Below are positions 1-11,894 of a stretch of DNA of 64,000 bases, one piece after another. The DNA lies in NCBI GenBank assembly GCA_958450365.1, contig CAUEEP010000930.1, positions 558,001 to 622,000 on the forward strand. Direction: 5' to 3'. Below the pieces are notes generated by a model. It saw nothing but the letters and a program-made list of their open reading frames with translations, was not told where the DNA came from and made no database searches. Position numbers and translations under genes: made by a program. Within the stretch, counting starts at the first letter, position 1. Each line of letters starts with the position of its first letter. Source of the stretch: Mesorhabditis belari. Lineage: Eukaryota; Nematoda; Chromadorea; Rhabditida; Rhabditidae.

Positions 1-978
1 AACACAATGTAAGGGATGGTATCGACGGTTCAAGGAAGGGGATGAAAGTCTTGAAGATGAGCCTCGCCAAGGACGACCCGAACTTCTGCAGAACGATATT
101 TTGGAAGCAGCTTTAAAGGAGAATCCAAGTCAAACATCACGCGAGCTAGGGGATCGATTGGGCTTTTCGCATACCGCAATCGAAAAGCGACTTCATGCAT
201 TGGGGAAAAGTAACCGCAGTGGAAAGTGGATTCCGCATGAATTGAGCAAAGAAAATAAGGCTACTCGTGTTATCACAGCTGAAATACTACTAAAACTTGC
301 GAAAAAGGGAAGCTTCTTGGATTCCATTGTCACTTCTAATGAAAAATGGATCTTTTATCATAATCGAACGCGAAAACGACAGTGACTTAGCACAAACGAA
401 GACCCAAAACCAACTCCGAAGCCGGATATTCACTCAAAGAAAACTCTCCTCTGTGTGTGGTGGAGTTCTCGTGGGTTGGTGCATTTCGAGGTTCTCAAAA
501 GCCGGCAAACGGTTAATTCAGAACTCTATTCGTCTCAACTACATCGTGTAGATCAAGGAATTCGCTCTCAAGGACTCGAACCCTCTTCAATTCATTTTCT
601 CCATGATAACGCAAAACCACACACTGCAAAACTTACAATGGAGAAAACCGAGGAGTTGGGCTGGAATATTCTTCCTCATGCGCCATACAGCCCGGATATG
701 GGGCCTAGTGATTACCATCTTTTTCGATCGATGCAACACTTTCTAGCCGAGAAAAAGTTCAAAGACCTTGACGAAGTCCGAATTTCAGTGCAGAAGTTCT
801 TTGACGATCAACCAGAAGAATTTTTCAAGAGAGGAATCCAGTTGCTCCGTCAAAAGTGGAAAGAAGTAATAAAGAATGACGGAGAATACCTTTTGGATTG
901 ATGTTGATATTTGTTCATCTTGTTAATAAATTTTTTGTTTTTACTGAAAAGGGCCATTATTTAGTTGCCAACCTGATA
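1..978 (+). mobile_element. mariner transposon, 3' part, inactive
   Basis: Open frame from base 2 to 901 encodes most of a mariner-family transposase, a DDE/D enzyme that cuts and pastes its element at TA sites. The N-terminal helix-turn-helix region reads from the first bases (WYRRFKEGDESLEDEPRQGR), so the element starts outside the window. Second and third catalytic Asp lie in HDNAKPH and PYSPDMGPSD with 34 residues between, the DD34D spacing of mariners. The usual first catalytic Asp (family motif GDEKW) is Asn here (SNEKW), and TGA at 383-385 sits where Trp is expected; the frame continues unchanged after it, so no frameshift is needed. The 3' inverted repeat ends about 976 (GTTGCCAACCTGA) and is followed by TA at 977-978. 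Confidence 0.93.
101..901 (+). pseudogene. mariner transposase, one nonsense codon and D-to-N in the active site
   Basis: Residues encoded at 101-382 and 386-901 are in one frame, separated by a single TGA. The upper part carries the DNA-binding and first catalytic region, the lower part the HDN and SPD-PSD motifs and a C-terminus ending at 901. With one stop and one lost acidic residue it cannot be active, though the reading frame is otherwise whole, which suggests fairly recent death. No second copy of this transposase is seen in the window, but mariner-like end sequences recur at about 20083, 31800, 42895 and 54112. Confidence 0.9.
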
Positions 979-1087
979 GACAAACTCTTTCAAAGGTACA
1001 GTACTCTAGAAATAACAAAAGCACTACAGTACTCAGTTATAAGAGTTACATTTTAATAGTTTTCCTTTTAACTAATTACCCAATTAT

Positions 1088-4000
1088 CTAATTATCCAAC
1101 CTTCCTGTGCCTCTCCTCAATATTCTCTCCTTTGATGGCGGCTTTGATGGTGGCGCTGGTGGGGGTGCCTTGGCTGGCCTTGAAGCCGGTCTAAAAATCA
1201 ATCAAATCGAAAAATTTGAAGATAATATCTTAAAATAGCTCTAGTTAAGTTATTTTAATGTTTTTAAACTTTATAAAACTTAAAACCGAGTAGAAAATTA
1301 GAGAAAGAACCAATTGAGTTCAAAATTTCGGAGACAAGAAAGTATAATTGTTTCAAATTTTAGAAAAACTCTCGGTTTAAAAGATTTTAAATCTGAAATT
1401 GAATTGAAAACAGAATGAAAAGAGATTGAAAAATGAAAAGAGAACTCTGTAAAATTCGACTTGTAAAACTTTTTCTTAACTTAAAGTCAAGAGAAAAGTT
1501 GTTCAGTTATGATGACAGTGAATTCACAGAACGGGAGCTCGTTCTTGTTTTTTGCCTCGAAATGATCAAAAGACGAAAAGTGACTTTAAGTGCGATGAAA
1601 GAGGGAAATAATTGTGAGAACGGGAAAATTTGGGGGGAAATTCGTTGACATTTTGAGGGAATGGATCTAGATTCGAGTCTTCTTCTTTTTCTTCTTCTTC
1701 TTCCTTCTCTTCCTTCTCTTCTTCCTTTTCTTCTTCTCTTCTTCCTTTTCTTCTTCTCTTCTTCCTTTTCTTCCTTCTCTTCTTCCTTCTCTTCTTCCTT
1801 CTCTTCTTCCTTTCCTTCCTTCTCTTCCTTCTCTTCTTCCTTTTCTTCTTCTTTACTCTCTCCCGAACAAACAATACGATTTGATAGATGAAAAGACAAA
1901 AAGTCGGATTTGACAAATAGTTGTGCTTGTCTCAAAATGATCTAGATCAGAGAAAGAGTTTTGGAATTTTTTGAATAAAAGTTAACAACTTCTTGTCGCT
2001 CCTATAACTCTTATCTTCAGTAAAAGTGTTGCTTTCAGTTTCAATTCTTTACGATTACAATATACTAAGATAGGAGATTACAGTAAATCGTATGGATAAG
2101 TAATCGTTTTAGGCTAGACTCTAGCAAAAACAAGAAGTACTAGGCCAGGTTTAGAAATGTTCTAATAGGGTCCTAGTCAAGGCTTGGCTTTGAACACTTT
2201 GAACACAAGGATCAGACATATAAAAGTGACTAAAAGCTTTTGTGGACCAGGATCACAACAAAGTTGGACCAGGCAAAGGCTGACTTGGAAGATTCCTTTT
2301 GAAATAACTTTGATCAATGGTATTTGGGCTTACTAGCGTAGATAACCAGTAACAGAACTAGGGCAAGCAGCAGTTCTCCCAAGCAGTTCTCCAAAGCAGT
2401 TCTCCAAAGCAGTTCACCAAAACAGTTCGCCAAAGCAGTTCTCTCAAGCAGCTCTCTAAAGCAGTTCTCCCAAGCAGTTCACTAAAGCAGTTCTCTAAAG
2501 CAGTTCTCCAAAGCAGCTCTCTAAAGCAGTTCTCCTAGAGCAACAAAGCAGCTTTTGCATTACTCCAAAGCAGAAAAATAATGCAAGAGCAAGTAACAAT
2601 AGTCTTGGCACTAAAACAGAAATTGCTCAACTAACCATTGTAAAAGTTTGAGCCAATGATACTTTTTATCTCTCAAGCTTAGCCAAAGCTTTCACCATTT
2701 CGGATTTGGTTGCTTTTCTTTTCCATTTTCCAATCCATTCACAAGGATTATTGAATTTTTCCCTTTTGAAAAGATTTTGGCACTGAATTGAATGAAATGA
2801 AGAAGAGATTATCGAAAGAAAGAATCCTTTCACTTACTATAGGAGATTGGTGAGAATGATCCGCTAACCAGGCAAGGTTGGTTGGCAAGATTGAAATGGG
2901 AAATTTCTGATCTCTTTAACAAAATGATACATAGCTAAAAAGGGGTACTGTATTCAGCTATCATATATTTTCTGACCTGGCCTGGCTACCGGATCCAGCA
3001 TGCCAGCTACTGTATGCTAAGCCAGCTACTGTATGCTCAGTTATCGTATCTCTAGCTATCCTTTTTATTCTAAAGATTATTGAAGTAGACTCAGACTTAT
3101 CCTCCTTCCATCCTGGCTACTACTAGCTGCCGTTCTTTGCAATCTTTTCTTTGTTTTTTTTGTTTTTTAACCATTTCTTAGTTTCTGCATTAACTTTAGA
3201 CCTTTTTATTCTAAAGATCTTTTAGTTTAGTCTTAAACTTGATCATTTCATAATATTTTGACAGGGATTAGTTGAGCCAAAGTCAGAACTTTTAAGAAAA
3301 AGAAAGAAGGAAATCCGAAAATTACTCTAGTCACAATGAACTTTGATGACGAATCGAAAACCTTGAGAAATATTTGAAAAATCGAGACAATAAAGGAAAG
3401 GATAGTTTTTTGAGAAAAACGACAATGAAATCGAGGAGAATGAAGTGGGGATTCTATGGTAAAATTTACTAAGAATATCGTAACATTTGAACTAATTACT
3501 ATTTGAATTAAAGAACCGGGAATTCGGCTGGAAATCTTGACTAAAAGCCGAGCATTTTAAAGTTCAAAGACCCATTAGTGAGATCGGTATTTCGGGGGTT
3601 TTTTCAACCAAATGGATACCACCAATCGATTCTTTGGCCCCGAAAACCCTTGGGTACAAATTTACACTTCTAAATCTCATCTAGAAGTCATTCTCAAAGC
3701 AAAAGAAAAATCCTGTATAAAGTGGCTAGCAAGGGATTCTTTGTGCGCTCGCACAATCGCTCACCATCTGGCAAACGGCACGGGGTAGGGTGCTTGCGTT
3801 TTGGAATTCGTAAACGAGAAGGAGCTCATTCAAAATGTCCTTTTTTTCCCGAGGTTCATTGGGTTTAGAAATTAGAATTAATGAGAAATTCAAGAAAAGA
3901 AAGCTCACCGAATCGTCAATCAAATTGAAGCTTTTTCCTCGTACGAAAGTTGAACATTTGGTTTTTCTTCGTTTTCGTTTATTTGGCTTGACGTCGATGG

Positions 4001-7000
4001 TTTTGCTTCGATTTGTTGTGTGGCGATTTTATAAGAATCTGTGCGAGCCGCCAGAGCTTCAGACTAAAAAATGGTACTGTCTTGTATCATCTTTTATTCC
4101 TATCAGAAAAGATATTCATTTAAACGAAGCACAATTCGAATTTCGATGCTAGAAATAAAAGCCTAAAGCAGTACAGTACAGTACAGTACAGCAGTCCAGT
4201 ACAGTACAGCAGTCCAGTACAGTACAGCAGTTCAGTACAGTACAGTAATCCAGTACAGTACAGCAGTCCAGTACAGTACAGCAATCCAGTACAGTACAGT
4301 ACATATCTATAATCTATAAATTTTCTAAATCTTTAATAATTAGATCTCAATTTTATTCATTACTTACATTTTTTGAGCTCAATCGTTGCGGTTTCGCGGG
4401 CAACGCTGGCTTTTCACCTCGCGGAGACATTAACATTGGTCTAAAATTATATATTCAAAAGAGATTATTTACTTTTCTATATAGTATACTTATTTATTCG
4501 TATTTTACATAGCAAAGGATCCCAAAAAAGTTACCTTGACGAGGATTTAATGAAAAAAAAGTGAATTTACATTGTGAAAGAGCTTACTATGTTTTTAAAA
4601 CATTCAAATCCATTTTTATATCAAAAATCTTCATATAAATATTTTCTTTTTAAATAAAAGGTTAAGAAAATAAGATGAGAAATATTTTTTCGATAAAACA
4701 AGAGACGATTGTCGTAAAAAAAATTTGTTATCTATGAAAAACATGATAAGAAAAAGATATTGAAAGAAAATATTGAAGAAAAACGATATGGAAATACTTT
4801 GTACTTTGAAAACACCATCTTTCTGGTGCAATGAAATCTCTATTTTCTTCTGGAGTAAGCCAGAAGACAGTACAGCAGTACAGCACAGTACAACAGTACA
4901 ATACAGCAGTACAATACAGCAGTACATACAGCAGTACAGTACAGCAGTACAGTACAGCAGTAGAGTACAGTACAGTACAGCAGTAGAGTACAGTACAGTA
5001 CAGTACAGCAGTACAATACAGCAGTAGAGTACAGTACAGTACAGCAGTAGAGTACAGTACAGTACAGCAGTACGATACAGCAGTAGAGTACAGTACAGTA
5101 CAGCAGTAGAGTACAGTACAACAATACAGTCCACCATCTTTCTGGTGCCATGAAATCTCGATTTTCTTCTGGAGTAAGCCAGAAATAGTGTGTTTACAAA
5201 TTTTAAAGCTTAAACTAAACGGTAATTTTTGTGTCAATTGATAAAATACGTAAACTCAAGCTTTCTAGCGCACTGAACTCGTCACTTTTCTTGAAAATGG
5301 GAAATAAAGAGCTCTAGATCGAGTGCGTTTCTATTATTGAATACAAAGGACAAGTTCAAGATCAAGTGCACTAGAAATTGTGTGTTTCCAAGCACAAAGG
5401 ACAGAGATATTTTAAATTTGGAAGCACGAATTTTAACAGAAGTTTTTTGCTTAAATGATTGCCGAAAATCTGAAAAAAGTGGTTTTCTTTTCAAACAAAT
5501 CAAAAAAAGAATAAAAACTAATCAATTCAAATGGTTTTAAAAAAAGTTATTGAAATTAAGTACACTAGAAAGGATTCGTTTACCCATTGGGAAAGCCACT
5601 AATGGGAAATTGACACGGGGAAAGCCTGGTTTTTTGTTTGAAAAATCAGTCAATCGTCAATAATCACCTCTCTCTGACCATTCAAAAAAGATTCTTTGAC
5701 CCTAAAAGTGACAATTTTTGAGTTAAAAAACGGAGAGTTTCCAGCTATAGCATTAATTGATGTTTTAAGAGTCACGAAAGGGCATCTGGCTTGGTGAAGA
5801 TCTGGCTTGGTCAAGAACTGGCTTGGTCAGGATCTCGCTTGGTCAGGATCTCGCTTGGTCCTTTTATGCTTCGCGCTGAGAATCCAAAAAAAATCAACCC
5901 CGGGGTCCGAACCACCTCTCGCTCACTAGACTAACGCTATACCAATCAACTACAGCGACTCTTATTTCCCTGCCGTCATTATGCAAAGCAATGATTGTAA
6001 GCATTGGCAAAAAAAGGTCCCATTGTCTCTAAAAAAAAAAAATGCAAACACGTGAGTTCTTCGTGTAGCTATGAAAAGCAAAGTTTTAGGGGGAAATAAT
6101 GGCTGAAAGGTGGAAAGACTGGGAGAAGAGGAACCTGTCGGATTACGGTCTTCCCCCCACTGACAAATGCCCGACACAGAAAAAGGACATTTTGAAGGGA
6201 AAACAAGGGAAAAAGAACTGTCACCATCCCTCAAGCAGGTAGTGCGGCCATTATTTCTCTGGGAAATAGTTGAAAATGTTTTGATGAGTTTTGCAAGAGA
6301 GTTTAGGGTCAATTTGGAGTTGAAGGGTTGTTGTTGTTGTTGTCAAAAAGTAGTTAACCAGCCCAGGCCAAATCATGATCTGGTTGCTTGGCTTGGCTTG
6401 GCTTGGCTTGGCTTGGCTTGGCTTGGCTTGGCTTGGCTTAGCTTGGCTTAGGCTTAGGCTTAGCTTGGCTTGGCTTTAGACTAGTCTTGGCCTGAGTCTG
6501 ACCGGATTCTTACCTAGTTTGGCCTGGTTTTGCCTGGTTTAATGATATTATTATCTAGTTTTAAACAGTTAAACAGCTAGCTAGCAGTAAGCTGTAGTAG
6601 TAAGCAGTAAGCGATGTCAAGTTGTTAACTAGGAAACGAATAAGATTGATGTTAACTTGAAGCCTTTAACCTTTAACTACTTTACTAAGGCTACTTTTTA
6701 AGAGTTGCTTACAACAGTTTCTTTTTAAGTGAACTGTGGAAAGTAGTGTTTAAATTGAAATTTGAAAAAGGAATTTGAAATCTACAATATTGCAAGACTC
6801 TTTGATTACCAAAAATCTCGAAAATCTGAAAATTTCCCTCAACAAAACTACGATAATTGCCTATTTACAACCAAAACTAATCCGAGAGGAGGTTTACAAT
6901 GTTTTGAAGAATTTAATTGAGTTCAAGTGTATAGTTTCTTAAGAAAAACAATTCCAAAATCAACAAAATCAACTGTTTAAAACGCACTTCTCCGGGTTTT

Positions 7001-9465
7001 CTTGAGCAACTTTTTGCGCAAATTTCTCAATTGTGCAGGCGACAAGCGGCTGTTGGCGAGTGGTGGCAATGAAAAGACGACTTTTCGAACCGGAAGAACT
7101 CGCTGAATTTGTTGAAATTGTATTGAAATTTATATTATTTGTTTATCTAATAGTTTGGGCACCAATAAGCAAAACCAATAAACACCAATAAATAAACAGC
7201 TCTCACCTAAAGATTCTTTACTTGTCGCCCTGGAAAGTGACTGAGATTTGCGACGCGTTGAGTGCTCTGAAATTTGTGTGGAAGTTTTGAAGAAGCTGAG
7301 TAATCTAAGTTAAATAAAGATGCCCAAGGAGAAGTTATAGAACTGATTAAGCTGTCGTCGATTAAGCTGTCGATATGAGCTCGTGTCCTAGTGAATAAGA
7401 TGCTTGTATCCAAAGCCAGTGATTCATTTCTGGCTGGGGTTCGACCCCCGCCTATGAAACTTCTGGCTTTTTTTGATTTTAAGGAAACTAATCTAGATAG
7501 ATTTTGTTTCTTTTCATCTGTTAGGTCTTATCTGAACTAGCCCTGGCTTTCTTTAGTCCTAGAATCCACTTAAAACTGCTTGAAACTGCTTGAAACTTCT
7601 TGAACTCACTTGCTTGATAAATCTCGTAGCTACTCAACGCTTTCTTCTTCAACGAGCTCCGCTTCCGCGCAACGCCTACCTTGATCGGATCACTGAAAGA
7701 GATAAAGTAATATCGATAAGATTTAGCCTTTAATTTCAATATATTATGATGGCTGAAAGATGGATTCGTTTAAGAGAGACCAATTGGTGAAACTTTCTTC
7801 TTTCTTTGCTAAGTGTTCCTAGAGTGAGTTTCTACTATGTGATCGGGTGTAATGTCCGGTGAAAGGCCTTTCGTCTTTTCGTCTTTTCTTCTTTTCATTG
7901 CCAAGTGTGACCCCTATTGAACGATTTTGCGGAGAATGAATTGAAATCACCCACAAGATTGGGTGAAAATCGGATTGTAAAGAGAATGATTTTGTAGGAG
8001 TTGTCTAAAAGAGTTAAACAAGAGTTAAACAAGAGTTAAACAATTTGTAAGATATAAAATGTTTATCTAGATTTGATAGTAATTCCAGACAAATCTACAA
8101 TGTCTTTTTTTGACAGTGCTGCGTTAGACTTGTGCGTTCTCTGGGTTCAAAGATTCAAAGGGAAACACATCCTTTCTGGCTCACTCAAGTAGTCCTTGTA
8201 GAAGAAAGTAGGAAGATGAAAAGCTAGAAGCTTTAGAAAGCTTGAACAGCACTAAAATTGGCTTTAAAGTGAAGAAATCTTGTCAGATTGCTGTCCTGTC
8301 CTTGTCAGATCAACCAGAACATTGTTCTTTTGAAAAGTGAAGAGTTGAAAGCACTAGAAACTGTGTTCACAATATTTTAAGCACATTTATGTACCTTTGG
8401 AGATCATTAGACCTCACTAGTCTGATCAATCTGGAGATCTAGAGATCTAGAGTTCTAGAGTTCTAGAGATCTAGAGTTCTAGAGATCTAGAGTTCTAGAG
8501 ATCTAGAGAATTCATTTCTGTTTCCCTTTCCCCATCTTTAGATCATTTCATCTATGTGAGCCTATTCACCCATGAGTCACACTGACACTAAACTTGCCAG
8601 CAAACAGAAGAGTTTTAGTCAATCTTAATGTGTAAACGATTGGATAAAGATGATAAAATATCAAGAAAGAAACATGTAATCGAATAACTATAATAGAATA
8701 TCAAGAATCGTACAGTACAATACTTTTACAGTTAGAATACCCGTAAAACTTTAGCTAAAGAACTAAATAACTAAAGAAATTGAAAAATGGGGTAATGGAG
8801 AATAACGGAAATAAAGATAGAGAAAAAGAAAGCAATTAGAATTCTGGAAAAGATGATTTGAGAGAAATGAGCTATTTATTCAATGAAAATCGTTAACTTT
8901 TCAATAATAAATAAGAAGAATGAGAGAATGATTTCAGTCAAAAGAAGATTGAAAAGAGGAAATGAACGGGTAACGCTTTAAATCGATTAAGCTGGCGTCA
9001 AAATGAGCTGATGGCCTAAGCCATGGCCTAGCGGATAAGGATGCTTGTATCCAAAGCGAGTGATCTTTTTTTGTTTTAAAGCTTTTAATCCAAATCTCTA
9101 ATGAATTGAAGGAGAATTTAGTCATAAAAAGGAATCTAAACGTTTGACTAAAGTCTAGTCATTCAAAAAGATTTAAATCCAAAGAAAGACTGGTTATCAA
9201 GGGCTTGGTCTGATTTTGGATGTTGATGGGATGATGTTGATGTTGATGGGATGTTAATAGGATGTTATTGATGTTGATGGGATGTTGATTGAACTGATCA
9301 AGAGCTAATCGAACTTGTTTGATAAAAAAAGCAACAACCAAAAAGATAGGGTCGAGAATAAGAAAATTGAAGAGTGTACATCTCTTCTTTTCCACACCAT
9401 TTCCATGGTTTCACCCCTTTTCCTTTACCCGTCAATAAGCCCATCCACCAATAATCCCATCTTTC

Positions 9466-9496
<31 letters not shown>

Positions 9497-10846
9497 CTTT
9501 CTCTCTCTTTCTCTCTTCCACCATTTTCCTTTCCTTTCAATGATTACGAGCTTTTCCACTCTTTTCCACTCTTTTCCACTCTTTTCCCCTTTCTCCAGCT
9601 GTCAATAATTTGCATATGAAGACTGGAAATTAATTATTGGACAAAGAATCAATACAGAGAAAGTAATGAGAACAAAAGTGTGAATTGATTTATGATTTGA
9701 AGAATCTAGAACAATTACCGCATTTTCTCTAATAGTTTACCCTAAGCTTTACCTAAATTCCTTCAAATCTCGAAAACTGCTTATTAAAACCTATTGATAT
9801 GGAATCGGAAAATGTAGCTGATGATGAGATCTTGCAAAGGATTTGAGTGTTGATTTTCTGTGAAAACTTGAAAACAATAAATTAGTCATCAACTCGGCTG
9901 GGCACACTAATAGGGAAAATACGGTAAACATTGCAATTCCACTCACTTTGAAGCGATGATTCGAAATTTGCCGACCCGCTTCTGTGACCGGCTCGATTGC
10001 GGGAATGGAGTAGTGCTGATCTCTTCGAATCTAGAATTACAATCACAATGATAACTTCAGCCTTAGATGGTAGACTGAAGATCCCTGGCTCGACAATGTA
10101 AACACACCCGCTCTGGCACACTCAATTTGGCCCTTATGCAGAAAAACGTTATCACAGAGAACCCAATTATGCATCTTTGCACGCCAACAGCCTAGAGATG
10201 CCATGGCTGACTGGCTAAGAGCCTTGAATCTTACTCGGGAGATCAAGAGCTCAATCCCGCCGCCTTATTGATTCTTTTTCTGAATAGATGTTTTATTTTA
10301 TATTCAAATTGATCTTCGACTACTTTATCATCAAATTTTAGAATATTTTATCCTAGATTTGAAATTGTTTTGAATAGATTTCAACTAAAATAAATATAAA
10401 CCAAATAAAGCCATTTATAGTATTTTCCCGGTTTCTTTACCCCAACTAAAGGGGAAGAATTTGCATTTACCGTATTTTCTCTAATATCAGTGCACCGAGC
10501 CGAGTTGATGACTATTTTATAATTTCCAATTTTTCCCAGAAGCTCAACACTTTAATCCCCCAAAAGATCTCATCGTCAGCTACATTTTTCGACCCCACAT
10601 CGATAGGTTCTGATAAGCGGTTCTCGAGATTTCAGGGAATTTAGGCAAGGCTCAGGGTGCACTACTATTAGAGAAAATATCCTGTTTTGTTTGGCGGGCA
10701 AAGATGCTAAAGTTTCTTTCAGTGCGCTAGAAAGAATGTGTTTACAATTTTTTTCAGCACAAAGTTAACTGAATTGTTGGTTGAACTCACCTCTTCGCTA
10801 AATCCTTGACCCGTAACCGAGGCGGACCATTACCGTCCCCTGGCAT
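1088..10846 (-). CDS. unrecognised multi-exon gene with short exons and very long introns
   Basis: Read from phase-matched exons on the minus strand: 10846-10791 (starts MPGDGNGPPRLRVKDLAK), 7692-7610 (DPIKVGVARKRSSLKKKA), 7102-6988 (SKSRLFIATTRQQPLVACTI), 4440-4368 (PMLMSPRGEKPALPAKPQRL) and a terminal exon 1190-1088. The first three junctions join in phase with GT and AG borders. A TTTTCAG acceptor lies one base before the ATG, as expected of a spliced-leader trans-splice site. The last exon is doubtful: the phase-0 frame ends at 1092, while the +1 frame gives a proline- and lysine-rich tail (PAKAPPPAPPSKPP, then ILRRGTGRLDN) that fits exon 4 better, so a small exon may be missing in the 3-kb last intron. 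The protein is basic, low complexity and has SH3-ligand-like proline runs. I do not recognise the family. Confidence 0.6.
1676..1862. repeat. TTC/TTCC pyrimidine microsatellite
   Basis: Near-pure CT tract of TTCTTCC-type units. Open frames on both strands here (poly-Ser/Phe or poly-Glu/Lys) are composition artefacts. It lies in the last intron of the minus-strand gene. Confidence 0.9.
2364..2580. repeat. tandem repeat, unit near CAAAGCAGTTCTC
   Basis: About 15 imperfect copies of a 13-14-bp unit with drift among GTTCTCC, GTTCACC and GCTCTCT forms. Intronic. Confidence 0.85.
3600..3790 (+). repeat. dispersed element, single-copy relative of the 59.65-60.41 kb repeat
   Basis: The stretch with ATCGATTCTTTGGCCCCGAA, then AAATCTCAT and CTTTGTGCGCTCGCACAATC, matches 59650-59800 over its length. 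Here the terminal segment is present once; at 59.7 kb the same segment is tandemly amplified. Intronic in the minus-strand gene. Confidence 0.75.
4168..4302. repeat. CAGTACAGTACAGCAGTC-type tandem repeat
   Basis: Array of 18-bp-like units built from AGTACAG and AGTCCAG. Confidence 0.85.
4812..5187. repeat. GTACAGCAGTA array bounded by a 57-bp direct repeat
   Basis: A GTACAG/CAGTAGA array at about 4867-5127 is bounded on both sides by the same sequence, 4812-4866 and 5131-5187 (CACCATCTTTCTGGTG, then TTTTCTTCTGGAGTAAGCCA), differing at only a few bases. The open frames here (YCTVLYCC-like) are repeat artefacts. Confidence 0.85.
5250..5583. mobile_element. short MITE with GTAAAC...GCACT ends
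   Basis: Left end GTAAACTCAAGCTTTCTAGC and right end CTAGAAAGGATTCGTTTAC are an inverted pair. The same ends bound 13191-13315 and, more diverged, 55285-55380; single ends occur near 10719, 15298, 50205 and 60866. No coding capacity. Confidence 0.6.
5893..5966 (-). pseudogene. tRNA-like relic
   Basis: On the minus strand the order A-box-like (GTTGATTGGTATAGCG), anticodon region, B-box-like (GGTTCGGACCCC) resembles a tRNA gene, but the acceptor and anticodon stems do not pair well. Confidence 0.4.
6385..6476. repeat. TTGGC pentamer array grading into TTAGGC/TTAGC
   Basis: Runs of GGCTT and GGCTTA; the right part contains a few copies of the nematode telomere hexamer. Confidence 0.8.
7373..7453 (+). 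pseudogene. tRNA-like relic with B-box
   Basis: TCCTAGTGAATAAGATGC (A-box-like), GCTTGTATCCAAAGC (anticodon-arm-like) and GGGGTTCGACCCCC (well-paired T-arm). The acceptor ends do not pair. A 5' half of a similar sequence is at 9018-9062. Confidence 0.45.
8426..8512. repeat. GATCTAGAGTTCTAGA tandem repeat
   Basis: Eight-base palindromic units (AGATCTAG, AGTTCTAG) in tandem, intronic. Confidence 0.85.
8520..9716. other. intronic stretch without further genes
   Basis: Lies in the 3.1-kb first intron of the minus-strand gene. Contains the half tRNA relic at 9018-9062, a GATGTTGATGG repeat at about 9215-9295 and CT-rich microsatellites at about 9458-9600. I see no exon here. Confidence 0.5.
9717..9925 (-). 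mobile_element. MITE family B, copy 1 (inverted)
   Basis: Begins ACCGCATTTTCTCTAATAG and ends AATAGGGAAAATACGGT. Its inside matches, in reverse orientation, the copies at 10469-10681 and 52768-52980 (shared GATGATGAGATCTT and AAATGTAGCTGA). Confidence 0.75.
10196..10262 (+). pseudogene. tRNA-like relic
   Basis: GGCTGACTGGCTAAGAGCC (D-arm-like) followed by TTGAATC...GATCAA and AGCTCAATCCCGC (weak B-box). Fold incomplete. Confidence 0.35.
10469..10681 (+). mobile_element. MITE family B, copy 2
   Basis: Starts ACCGTATTTTCTCTAATATC and ends GTGCACTACTATTAGAGAAA, with the family core CCCAAAAGATCTCATCGTCA. Close to copy 1 but in the opposite orientation. Confidence 0.85.
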
Positions 10847-10904
10847 TCTGAAAAGAAAATCGGATTTGATTAAGTAAAGTAAAAGTTAAAGAAAACAATC
10901 AGTA

Positions 10905-11165
10905 ATCAGATAAACAATTAAACAAGTAATTAAACAAGTAATTAAACAAGTAATTAAACAAGTAATTAAACAAGTAATTAAACAAGTAATTAAACAAGTA
11001 ATTAAACAAGTAATTAAACAAGTAATTAAACAAGTAATTAAACAAATAACTAAACAACTAATTAAACAAGTAATTAAACAAGTAATTAAACAAGTAATTA
11101 AACAAATAATTAAACAAGTAATTAAACAAATAATTAAACAAATAATTAAACAATAATCAAAACAA
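10905..11165. repeat. 12-bp minisatellite TTAAACAAGTAA
   Basis: About 21 units with rare G-to-A variants. Because 12 is a multiple of 3 it makes an open minus-strand frame (CLIT repeated) that I do not regard as a gene. It lies just upstream of the start of the minus-strand gene. Confidence 0.93.
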
Positions 11166-11457
11166 ATACCTAAAAGAATTGATTTTCTAATGTTTGCGGG
11201 GATTTTTTTCAGGTCAAATCCGAGAAGAGAAATCAGTGATGACCTTGAAATGGAAAAGATCTTACACAATTTTCATTTAGAATAAGAAAATTTTAAATTC
11301 AATCCATAAAAACGGACAAAGATACAAAGATACAACGAAGCTTAAGAACAAAATTTGTATAAAAAAGAAATCCCAAAGATTTTTGTCGAACTTCAGCCAT
11401 TTTCTCAATGTAGTTAAATTAGTCAAATTGTTCAGGCCATTTTTCGACTTTTGGATT

Positions 11458-11559
11458 AGCAAAATGGATTGACCTTGCTGAGAAATGTGTTAAGAAAATG
11501 GTGATTAATGAATCACCATTTTCTTAACACATTTCTCAGCAAGGTCAATCCATTTTGCT
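11458..11559. repeat. near-perfect palindrome, 49-bp arms, 4-nt spacer
   Basis: Arms 11458-11506 and 11511-11559 are exact reverse complements and the spacer is AATG. The arm reads GCAAAATGGATTGACCTTGC and onward. No terminal repeats or coding sequence. Confidence 0.97.
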
Positions 11560-11894
11560 CCCTTCTTGGGGACTAAACGTCAATAATGTCCAATTATTGA
11601 GCACTCATTGACCTCTGTTCTCTCTTCGCTCAAGGCTCGAAAATTGGTAACACAAAGAAAAGAAAATATGGGTTTTTGGAAAAAATTTTCATAAGAAAAA
11701 GAAAAAGCTAGCTGAAAAAGCTGTTTTCTCCGTTCCCGTTTTCTTAAAAGCATCAATTTTAGAAAGCTATCAAGTTAATTTAGCTAAGTTATCAAACCGC
11801 TAGTTTTCATTTGATCAAAACCCAATTTTTGTATCAAGGAATCACAACGCTCAGTCAATCATACCAAAATTCGGCTAATTCTATGTAAAATGGC

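Noticed and set aside
1507..1935. Glu/Lys-rich protein on the minus strand
   Set aside because: Translation of a CT microsatellite.
4631..5237. Cys/Tyr/Leu-rich open frames
   Set aside because: Translation of GTACAG repeats in several frames; both strands open.
10886..11269. CLIT-repeat protein
   Set aside because: 12-bp satellite; open only because the unit is a multiple of three.
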